A stretch of DNA of 64,000 nt from Colocasia esculenta. Lineage: Eukaryota; Streptophyta; Magnoliopsida; Alismatales; Araceae. The stretch covers positions 53,863,545 to 53,927,544 of the forward strand of contig CM024766.1 of assembly GCA_014218235.1 (NCBI GenBank). The letters are read 5' to 3'. Shown here in pieces: positions 23,509 through 32,977 of the stretch. The first letter of the stretch is position 1, and each line of letters starts with the position of its first letter. The position numbers and the translations under genes are program-made. The notes under the pieces are model-generated. The model ran no database searches. It saw only the letters and a list, made by a program, of their open reading frames with translations, and had not been told where the DNA came from.

Positions 23509-25258
23509 TGAAGGATCGAAATAAATGTGTGGAAAAGATCTAGAAGGGGGGGGATGAATAGATCTTAGCCACTTTTGCGGAAGCTTAAATAATTTTAAAA
23601 ACTATTTAGAATCAGAGGCAATAATATCAGTGAAAAGCTGCTGATCTGATTAGATTGGAGTGAGTTGAAAAACTTAGATGAGAATCAAGTTGATTAAGTG
23701 AATTAGAAACGAGTCCTATGCAAGCATCTAGCGGATGAACCAGTCAAACCACAGAACACAAATGCACAAGGATTTTTAGGTGGTTCGGAAATCACCCATG
23801 TGATTCCTACATCCACCCCTCACAACCCGTGAGGATTCACTAACACAACTGGGTAACACACCCACTGGAGCCTGACAACTCCAACACTGAAGAGCTTACA
23901 ACTCACACCACTTCTAGAGCAAGACTACTCTAGAACAACTGAGCAAGACTGCTCAACACACACTTGAGTTTGACAACTCAACACTGAGCGCACCGGCTCA
24001 CAACAATCTGAGCACAAGGCTCACACATAGACTTGCTAGACACCAACTTAAGACAAGATCTCCTAGCAACAGATCTAGTCGAAATTTGAGAACACTAATG
24101 AGAATTATGCAGAAGCACTTGCATAATCTCAAGAGATATCTCAGAAGAACAAAAGTAAAGTAAAAAGGTATTGAATGACTTCGTTCTTCAAGTGTACTCC
24201 CTTGTAGAAGCTTGAATTGGGAAGAAGCTTGTAAACATGAAGTCCAAGACGATGCTCTGCAATCTGGGAGGTTGGACCTTCCTTGAATTCTTCTCCAACG
24301 ATGGCTTCTACCTGATCTACTTCCTTGAGATGCTTCAGAGGCTTCTTTAAAGATCAAACCACAATTCTCACACCTTGAATTGGTGAGAAGAGGTGTTCAG
24401 GAGACTCCAGGAAGCAGAGGAGGGAGACACGAACTCTTATGGCCGCCAGGAATTTTTCAGGAGACTCTAAGAGGTTAGTTGGGTCTCTCCTTTGAAGGGA
24501 GGCCAAAAGGAGCCTTTTATACCCTTAGGATTCCAAAGATACCCTTTTGGGGTACAAGGGCACGCTTCCCTAGGAAGATTCTGATCGCCCTAGAAGGACA
24601 CGTGGCAGCCATCAGCTCTTAGGATGAAAAGTTTCCGTAGTGTGTCGACCTGCCCTGGTGGTTGTGTCGACACACTGTTCCAAAGATAGAAGAATCTGTT
24701 CTGGGAGAAAGGTCCCGTGTCGACCTGCTCTTGAGTGTGTCGACCTGCTGTCCCAATTCCTAAAACTGGCTGTTCTGGGAACTGGGTCTAGTGTCGACCT
24801 GCCCTGGGAGTGTGTCGACCTGCTGTCCCAATTCCTCAAACTGGCTGTTCTGGGAACTGGGTCTAGTGTCGACCTGCCCTGGGAGTGTGTCGACCTGGGT
24901 ACCCTTGATCTCTGGAAAACTGCCACTCGTGTCGACACACTCTTGACATGTGTCGACACACTCTTGACATTTTTGCACAATTTCTCTTTGAGTCTGTGTT
25001 GATGTGTCGACACCATTGATGGGTGTGTCGACACATCTTTTGCATAAAAAGTTTGTACCTGAAAAATAAACACATATATCATTAGTTAAATGATTTATCA
25101 TTACCACAAATGATAAATGTGGTTTGAAAAAAAAGCTTTTTGAGCATGACTTTCAGGTATGATGCTTTTGACATGTTCCAATTAAATTGCTTTAAGAACA
25201 CTTCTTGTCATCATCAAAATAGGAGGGAAATGATATGAATTAGACATTCAACCCAACA
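23509..25258 (-). repeat. 3' LTR of element B (1,750 bp)
   Basis: On the minus strand it starts TGTTGGGTTGAATG and ends CGATCCTTCA. At 24636-25036 it has more than a dozen GTCGAC palindromes within TGTGTCGACCTGC or TGTCGACACA contexts. A 75-base unit is duplicated in tandem (24736-24810 and 24811-24885). The shared copia LTR motifs (a CCGAACCACCTAAAAATCC block and a C run) lie near its 3' end. Confidence 0.95.
24736..24885 (-). repeat. Two tandem 75-bp units in B 3' LTR
   Basis: The copies differ at one base (A versus C near 24772). The 5' LTR has the same pair at 34206-34355. E's LTR has only one unit, so the duplication arose within this family after B and E diverged, or was lost in E. Confidence 0.9.
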
Positions 25259-25588
25259 ATCTCCCCCTTTTTGATGATGGCAACATTAAATCCATATTTG
25301 AATGTGGTTTTGATGAAGTGTGATTTTTAAGCAATTTTTATTGATTAAGTTTTTGTTTTTCTTTTGTTCATACTTGTCAATGTCCTTTTGATATTGTTCA
25401 GTAACAATTGATGATATTTTTGTGAGATACAACGTTACTTGAAATTAGAAGATTTGTGCACACAAGTCAACAATTGAACAAGTATTCACACACAAATACA
25501 AAAATTTGTATTGAAGCCAAACAACCATTTCATGTCATTCATTTCATTCAAAAGATCATTACAATTCATTCAATCTTCTCCCCCTTTG
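25259..25588 (-). promoter_or_regulatory. Polypurine tracts of B
   Basis: The tract next to the LTR reads AAAAAGGGGGAGAT on the minus strand (25259-25272). A second GGGGGAGAAG core lies at 25576-25588. Between them is AT-rich non-coding sequence. E has the same arrangement. Confidence 0.85.
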
Positions 25589-25612
25589 ACATTATCAAAA
25601 AAATGTACATTA

Positions 25613-25812
25613 GGTAGAAGATGGAGGAGGAGGAGGAATTGGAGCTAGAAGCATCTCAATATCTGACAATCTCTTATCCATTGACTTCATGCTTGACTTA
25701 TCTGTTCATGGATAGTTGTCAGCCGAGTGTGAAGATAATGCTCCATTCTATCAGAATGTTCTAAAAGGTGCTCTGAGTCTTTTCAATTCATCTGAAACAT
25801 GTTGAGAACTTG
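25613..25812 (-). pseudogene. Env-like ORF stub of B (C-terminal end only)
   Basis: This stretch aligns with the C-terminal end of the E env-like ORF (62756-62953), including the Pro-rich tail and the MDKRLSDIEM region, with small indels. The match stops after GAGAACTTG at 25812. There the sequence jumps to unrelated spacer starting with a TGTCGACACA palindrome. More than 1 kb of the ORF is therefore missing in B. Confidence 0.75.
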
Positions 25813-27475
25813 TGTCGACACAGCCTTTGAGAGAAATGAGAATTTTTGAGAGGAAATTTTTGAGAAATTTGGGGACATCTTTATAATGATAAATAATGAG
25901 AGGAATTATCATTTGAAGGATTTTTAAGAGGCCTAAAAATTCATTTGCTGTATTTTACAAAAATTCATTACAGTTCAAGTATTTCATACAATTTCCAACA
26001 GGATATTAGCATTCCAAGACTTGAATCAACAAAATGATAAATTGAGGGATATAATGTATCTTACAATCAACCAAAATCTGCCATGTTTCTCAATTTTCAA
26101 GAGTTAAAGATATCATCTAGACTAAACACAGTTGTGTTGAAAGTAAAACACAAACTTAAAGAACAACTTGATGAAGGAGGAAGATGATTCTTTCTAAACA
26201 AATCTCCAATAATTTTCATATTTTGTTCTTTTAACAAACTATCAAATGATGTAAATCTCTTTCACTCAAGTACTAGTGCTTTTTACACACCATAGTCCCT
26301 GGATACTCAAGATGTAGGCATTGTCAAGTCTCAAAGGGGTAAATGATGACTTTTTGACATGAAAATATACGTTTTTTAGACGCCAATATTTCCAGTTACT
26401 CAGTCATCATCAAAAAGCATAGCACATAATTGCTTAAATTTTGAGGTTATTTTCAATTTGGATCCCCTTTGAACAGAGTTAACAAGAATGCCTCATGACA
26501 TGCATAGCACTTCATTCATTGTGAAGGTGTGCAGTTTCTCAGCACAGATGTCATTGCTCTGTTGAATTTTACAAGATTTTGGAGAGTTTGTAGGATAGAA
26601 TTCAAATACATCCAGCCATCAGTTGCAAACAAGGTAATGTTTTAAGTTCAAGACACAATTGTAATTTAGTTTAGGAAGAGATCTGAGTTTCTGTGGATTG
26701 AGAGACATAGTGGAAAGTTGATTAGTAAAAAATATAATGTATCACTCAAGGTTCACTTTGAGACTCTAGAATTTAGAATGAGGACATCATGCAAGGAATT
26801 GATGAAATGCAAGAAGGGTTCTGAAATTTGCAAAAAAATGACTTGAATTTTCTAGCTCCCCCTGAGATGATGATTTCAATCATTTTTCATCAAAATAAAG
26901 ATATGCATATTTTTTTTTTTTTTTTTGAAATCAGAAAGAATGTTTCTTTTTGGATAACAAAGATTTCTTCTCAACAATTGTATATTCATTTCTTGGTACT
27001 TGGCGGAGACATATACTCTCGCATAGTGAAAGTGTCCAGACAAGCATAACCTGTCCTTCTCCAAGTCACCATTTGATATACCAAGAGATTTCAATACAAT
27101 AAGAGTTGAAGAATTCATTATCAGAAAGAAATGAAGGTTAAAACTGTGCAAGTTTTGAAATCAGAAAAAGACATTCTCTTTGAACAATAAAAGCTCCCCT
27201 CAACTATTGCATATTGACTTCTTAGTACTTGGCGGAGATATGTTCTCACGCATAGTGAAAGTGTCTAGACAAGCATAGCCTGTCCTTCTCCAAATCACTA
27301 TTTGATATACCAAGAAGTTTCAACACAATCAGAAGTGAAGAATTTATTGTAAAAAGGGAAATGGAATTGGAATAGAGAGAGATATGAGCAATGTAGCTTG
27401 AGGAAGCAAGGAGTTATGAAATACAAAGAACTCCCCCTTAGACAAAGCATCATTCAACCCAAACTTTAAGAGAGA
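25813..27475 (-). other. Pol-env spacer of B with a tandem duplicated block
   Basis: I see no coding sequence. A block of about 220 bases is present twice in tandem (around 26925-27145 and 27146-27365). Each copy carries TACTTGGCGGAGA, CGCATAGTGAAAGTGTC and TTTGATATACCAAGA. Element A has one diverged copy at 6530-6625. At 26349-26412 a second conserved block ends in CCAGTTACTCAG and matches two copies in A (1715-1876). A poly-T run lies near 26909-26926. Confidence 0.65.
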
Positions 27476-30400
27476 TCAGAAGGATGGACATTTACAAAGA
27501 CCAAGTTCTCTCCTTAAAGATGAGAATCTATTTTCAGGAAGGGGTTTTGTGAATATGTCTGCAATTTGTTTTTCAGTTACAATAAAATGGAGTTCAAAAG
27601 ATTTCTTGGCAACCTCATCTCTCAAGAAATGATGCCTGATTTCAATGTGTTTTGTTCTAGAATGCTGAATGGGGTTTTTAGAAAGATTGATTGCACTTGT
27701 GTTATCACATAGGATGGGTACACACCCTAAATCTTGGTTGTAATCAAGAAGTTGATGTTTCACCCAGAGAATCTGAGTTCCACATCTACCTGCTGCAACA
27801 TATTCAGCTTCTGCTGTTGACAGAGCCACTGAATGTTGCTTCTTAGAAGCCCAAGAAATAAGGCACCCACCTAGAAATACACACAAGCCACTTGTGCTTT
27901 TTCTATCTAACTTACACCCAGCATAATCAGCATCACAATAGGCAAACAATTCTAACTTGCAACCAGCAGGATACCAAATTCCTAAGTCACATGTTCCAAC
28001 AAGATATTTAAAAATTCTTTTCACAGCAAGCATATGACTTTCTTTAGGATTTGATTGGAATCTAGCACATAAGCACACACAAAACTGAATGTCAGGTCTA
28101 GAAGTAGTAAGGTAGAGCAGAGAACCAATCATACCTCTGTAGGTCTTTGGATCTACTGACTTACCAGATGGGTCTTCTTCTAGCTTAGCATTTATTGCAA
28201 TGGGTGTGCTTGAATGTTTAAGGTTCTGATAGTCAAACCTTTTCAGTAGCTCCTTGACATATTTGGTTTGACTGATGAAGATACCTTCATTCGTTTGGTT
28301 AACCTGCAACCCCAAAAAGAATGTTAAGTCTCCCATTAAGCTCATTTCAAATTCATTCTGCATTTGATTTGAAAATTCAGTGCAAAGGCCTTTATTGGTG
28401 GAGCCAAAAATTATGTCATCAACATAAATTTGGACCACAATTATTTGATTTTTTACTGTTTTAGTGAACAATGTTTGATCAACATTACCTCTAGAATATC
28501 CTTTTTCAAGTAAAAAGGAACTCAAACGATCATACCAAGCTCTTGGAGCTTGTTTAAGACCATAGAGTGCCTTATTAAGCTTGAAAACATGGTTAGGATA
28601 TTTTTCATTATCAAATCCAGGAGGTTGTTCAACAAACACATTTTCCTTTATATATCCATTTAGAAATGCACTTTTAACATCCATTTGAAAGACTTTGAAT
28701 TTCATGGAGGATGCAAAAGCAAGGAAAATTCTCACAGCTTCTAGTCTAGCTACAGGGGCATAAGATTCTTCAAAGTCAATTCCAAATTCTTGGTTATACC
28801 CCTTTGCAACTAGCCTAGCTTTGTTTCTTATTACTTGACCAGCTTCATTCAATTTATTTCTGAAAACCCATCTAGTGCCAATCACTGTTTGGTCACTAGG
28901 TCTAGGCACTAATTCCCACACTTGATTTCTTTCAAATTGATGAAGTTCATCATGCATAGCATTAATCCAATCAGAACTGGATAAGGCTTCATCAATTGAC
29001 TTGGGTTCAATTTGGGAAATTAGAGCTAGTGAGTCTTCTTCAATGTTTTGCAAAAAGGATGATCTGGTCCTAACTCTATCATTTAGATTGCCAACTACAC
29101 TATCTAATGGGTGATCTCTTAGAAATCGAGGTTCAGAAATTACCTGTTGAGAGGTACCCACTTCTGAATCAGTATTACCTGAACCATTTGGAGATTGTGA
29201 GTTGTTGTTCAGGTTTTCTTCAATGTTATTACTCTCCTCAACGGTTGGTGAAGAATCCACAATGAGGTCATCCTCTTCATTGTCTTGTTTTTCCCTGCAA
29301 GATTTAGAATCATTAGTGGAAAAGGAGTTTTCATTAAAAATAACATGTGGAGATTCTTCAATAGATTTGGTTTTTATTATGTACACTTTGAAGGCCCTTG
29401 ACACTTCAGAATAGCCAAGGAAGATAGCTTCCTGACTCTTAGCATCAAACTTGTCAAGGTTTTCTTTGTTATTATTGTGAACATAGCATTTGCACCCAAA
29501 GACTTTAAAATAGGAAACAGTTGGCTTTTTGTTTTTCAATAATTCATAGGGGGTTTTCTTGATTTTTGGTCTGACCAATGCTCTATTGAGTATGTGATTT
29601 GCTGTGTTCACAGCTTCAGCCCAGAAGGATTTGGGTAAATTACTCTCAAGAAGCATGGTTCTAGCCATTTCCACAAGAGTTCTGTTCTTTCTTTCCACAA
29701 CTCCATTTTGTTCTGGAGTTCTTGGTGAAGAAAACTTGTGGAATATCTGAAATTCAGCACAAAAATCAGAAAAGGATGTGTTTTCAAATTCACCCCCATG
29801 ATCAGTTAAGATGTTTTTGATTTTATATGGATAAGTGGTTAAGACAGTGGTACAAAAGTTCCTGAATTCAAGGCATGCATCACTTTTGTGAGATAGAAAA
29901 ATAACCCAGGTAAATCTAGTAAAGTCATCAATGATTACAAATCCATATCTTTTGCCACTCAAGCTTAGAACTCTTGTTGGCCCAAAGAGGTCCATGTGAA
30001 GAAGTTCTAGTGGCTTAGATGTGAGTACATCATTGAAGACTTTAAAGGATTTTCTAGTTTGTTTTCCTTTAGCACAGATCCCACAAATTTGACCTTCAAC
30101 ACTAGAAAAGGATTCAGGAAGACCTTTAACCAAATTCAATCTTAACAACTTATTCATTGTTCTGAAGCTTGCATGGCCAAGTCTTTTGTGCCAAGTCCAT
30201 GCAATTTCATCTTTATTTGCAACAAAACAAAGATTTTCAGAAAAGTTTTATTAAGGTTGATCATGTAGACATTGTTTTCTCTTTTTCCAAAGAATTTGAT
30301 TTTATCAGTTGATGAATCTATTATCTTGCAAAAATCAGATTCAAACACAACTTTGTGACCTTTGTCACATAGTTGGCTGATACTGAGCAAATTATAGTCA

Positions 30401-30651
30401 AGTCCATCAACTAACAAGACATTATCTACAGAGTTTGAAGAAGTTTGACCAACCTTACCAGATCCAATGATCTTTCCTTTATTTTTACCTCCAAAGGTGA
30501 CTGACCCTCCCTCCTTTTCAAGCAGGAATGAGAATTTGGCTCTATCTCCAGTCATATGTCGTGAACACCCACTGTCAAGAAACCATACATTTGTGTTGGG
30601 TGCACGACTTCCCTGCAACAAGATCAGTGGAGAGAAGATTTTGGTACCCAA
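27476..30651 (-). pseudogene. Copia pol of B (PR-INT-RT-RNase H), one frame change
   Basis: Protease with FLDSGCSRHMTGD (about 30560), then the integrase zinc region, core catalytic regions LLHMDLFGP, LTDHGGEF and VVERKNRT, RT with RWVFRNKLNE and IYVDDIIFGS (about 28420), and RNase H with CDADYAGC, STAEAEY and SRTKHIEIRHH. It ends RRELGLCKCPSF. From 30157 to 27476 there are 893 uninterrupted codons. A single-base frame change in a short T run near 30243-30247, between protease and integrase, separates the two open parts. Pol lies in the -1 frame relative to gag and begins just past the gag stop. All catalytic motifs are intact. Confidence 0.93.
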
Positions 30652-32834
30652 ACAGAGTTGGGACCATCAGAATGATTTAACATAGACAGCAAATCCTTTC
30701 TCACCCAAATTTGATTTGTTTTAGATTTTTGTTTTGTTACTTTGGTGTTTTCAGCATTTTTCTGTTTGTTCTTTCTTTTAGGAATGAAAGCACCAAGATC
30801 TTTGTTTTTGGTAGGAGGGGAGTTTTTCATTTGAAAATTTGAGTTCATAGAAGGAGGTGGAATCCATGGATTGTGTTGGTACATCCAGAAATTTGGATAA
30901 GGGTATTGAGGATAATGCCAACAGGGATTTTCATACCATTGGTTCCAAGGATTAATCCAATTTTCTTGAGGAGCTGTCTTGGAGGTCCAAGGTTTTTCAT
31001 GGATCATTTCTTTTCCCTTTTTCTTATTTCTCAGATTTTTATTTGAATTTTTAGTTGAGTTTATTATGGTTTTTGGTGTTGAACAGGTCGACCTGTCAGG
31101 GGACTGTGTCGACCTGACAGTCTTCTTTTGTTTTTGAATTTTTGATTTGTTTTGAGTTTTGTTTGGGTTTTTGTTTGGGGTTTTGTTTGCTGTCTGTTGG
31201 ATTTCAGTGTTTTCCAGATTGGGACCTTTAACAAAGTTGATTAATGGTGCTTTTCCCTTTTTCTCACCAGATTTATCTTTTGTTGATTTCTTTTTGTTGA
31301 ATCCCAATCCATGAGATGTGGTTGTCTTGTTGGATCCTAGCAATGCCTCTAGGTTATCTTGGCCTTTTGTGAAGGTTTGGATAACCTCCTCCTTTTCCTT
31401 TAGCTGGTTTTTAAGAATTTCAATTTCTTCGATTTTCTGTTGTTTTTCTTGTTTTTCAATTTCCAGCTTTTCATTTAAATTTCTGAAGTCTTGGGAGGCC
31501 TTCTGAGAAGCAAGCTTTAATTCATCAATTTGGTTCAGTAAATTTTCTTTTTCTTCAACCAATTCTGTTACTTCAGATTCCAGTTCACAGATTCTATTGT
31601 TTGAAGATTGGTTATGGTAAAGATTTTCAATTTTCTTTTTGATGTGTTTGTTTTCTTTTCTCATTTCAGAGTATCTTTCTACCAATTCAGCATACACATC
31701 CTGCCAATCTTCAACACTATAATCTTCAAAGGAAGTATTTACCTTTCCATCTGTGCTGTTGGCCATGAAGCAAACTTCCTCACTCTCTGAGCTTGAGGAC
31801 TTCTTCTCTTCTTCTTCCTCACTTGTGTCTTCATCAGACCAAGTGGCTACCATGGCCTTGGGCTTCTTGTATTTCTGGAATCTTTTGTGCTTTTCCTTTT
31901 TGTTCTCAGGACACTCTCCCTTCATGTGTCCTGGCTTGTTGCACCTGTAACAGATAACATTCTCATCAGGTTTATGATTCTTATTGAAATTGGAAGAGGA
32001 AATATTCTTCTTACCTGGGGAAAATTTCTTTTTCCCAGTCATTTTCCCTTTCCTATATTTCAAGAATTTCCTGAATTGTCTGGTCATGAGGGCAATCTCA
32101 TCCTCATTTGACTCAGACTCTTCAGAACTTGTTTTATCCTGATTTTTATCTTTGTTGCTTGAAGAGGCTTTGAGTGCCATAGGCTTGGTCTTAATGATAA
32201 GATCTTCATTTCTTCTTAAGTTTATTTCATACGTCATTAAAGATCCAATCAATTCATCCAAAGACATTTTGGATAAATCTTTTGAATCTTCAATAACAGT
32301 GGCCTTGGTATGCCAAATTGAAGAAAGTGAACGCAAAATTTTTCTTACCAAATCTGCATCAGTATACTCCTTACCCAAAGCCTTGAGTCCATTGACAATC
32401 ACCATAAATCTGGCAAACATTTCAGAAATAGATTCATTAGATTTCATCATGAAAAGTTCATATTCTGAAACTAATATATTTGCCTTGGTCTCCTTGACCT
32501 GAGATGTTCCCTCATAGAGTAGTTCGAGTTTATCCCACATCTCTTTGGCAGATTTACACATAGAGATTCTCGAATACTCCTTGGGATGGACAGCACATTG
32601 AATCATATTCATGGCACTGTAATTCAATGTAGCTCTCCTAATTTGCTCCCTCGTCCAGGTTTCTTCCTCACCCTGGTTTTCATAGGGACCAGCCTCAACT
32701 ACTTTCCAGATCTCATAGTTCTGGGCCCTTAAGAATACTTGCATTCTGTTCTTCCAATAAGAATAGTCCAAACCATTAAAGAATGGTGGCCTATTTATGG
32801 AATGGCCCTCAGCTATAAAACCCTTTGAGTCCAT
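30624..32834 (-). CDS. Copia gag of B, intact
   Basis: The frame has 736 codons from ATG 32834-32832 (MDSKGFIAEGH) to TGA 30626-30624. The start is chosen by homology with A and by its distance from the primer site, although the frame is open further upstream. The N-terminal domain includes FNGLDYSYWKNRMQVFLRAQ and AKEMWDKLELLYEGT. The zinc knuckle CYRCNKPGHMKGEC (CX2CX4HX4C) is at about residues 295-308. A long coiled coil rich in Glu/Lys follows (about 380-485), then a Lys/Asn-rich region and a Trp/Pro/Tyr-rich stretch (about 620-660). It ends VWVPKSSLH. Gag forms the particle and binds genomic RNA. Palindromes GGTCGACC and GTGTCGAC lie within the coding sequence at 31085-31122. Confidence 0.93.
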   Translation of the reverse strand: MDSKGFIAEGHSINRPPFFNGLDYSYWKNRMQVFLRAQNYEIWKVVEAGPYENQGEEETWTREQIRRATLNYSAMNMIQCAVHPKEYSRISMCKSAKEMWDKLELLYEGTSQVKETKANILVSEYELFMMKSNESISEMFARFMVIVNGLKALGKEYTDADLVRKILRSLSSIWHTKATVIEDSKDLSKMSLDELIGSLMTYEINLRRNEDLIIKTKPMALKASSSNKDKNQDKTSSEESESNEDEIALMTRQFRKFLKYRKGKMTGKKKFSPGKKNISSSNFNKNHKPDENVICYRCNKPGHMKGECPENKKEKHKRFQKYKKPKAMVATWSDEDTSEEEEEKKSSSSESEEVCFMANSTDGKVNTSFEDYSVEDWQDVYAELVERYSEMRKENKHIKKKIENLYHNQSSNNRICELESEVTELVEEKENLLNQIDELKLASQKASQDFRNLNEKLEIEKQEKQQKIEEIEILKNQLKEKEEVIQTFTKGQDNLEALLGSNKTTTSHGLGFNKKKSTKDKSGEKKGKAPLINFVKGPNLENTEIQQTANKTPNKNPNKTQNKSKIQKQKKTVRSTQSPDRSTCSTPKTIINSTKNSNKNLRNKKKGKEMIHEKPWTSKTAPQENWINPWNQWYENPCWHYPQYPYPNFWMYQHNPWIPPPSMNSNFQMKNSPPTKNKDLGAFIPKRKNKQKNAENTKVTKQKSKTNQIWVRKDLLSMLNHSDGPNSVWVPKSSLH

Positions 32835-32963
32835 GACACTTAAGTAAATGCAAGGAGAAGTAGTTGAGCAAGCAGGCAAACAAACAACCAGATAGACAGA
32901 CAAACAAACACACAATACTCAGAAACAAAAGCTGCTCAGTTCAAATCAGATCGATATAAACCC

Positions 32964-32975
32964 GCTCTGATACCA
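32964..32975 (-). promoter_or_regulatory. Primer-binding site of B (initiator tRNA-Met)
   Basis: The minus strand reads TGGTATCAGAGC two bases after the LTR, exactly complementary to plant initiator tRNA-Met. Confidence 0.94.
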
Positions 32976-32977
32976 AT

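Noticed and set aside
24612..25107. ORFs of 115-186 codons with repeated VDT or RSTH in the B LTRs
   Set aside because: They are translations of the GTCGAC palindrome cluster on either strand. There is no start context and they lie within LTRs.
30610..30660. A mini-intron between GTACC in the gag tail and the CAG before pol in B
   Set aside because: It would be only about 45 bases long, below the usual plant minimum of about 70, so any splice to this CAG must use a more distant donor.
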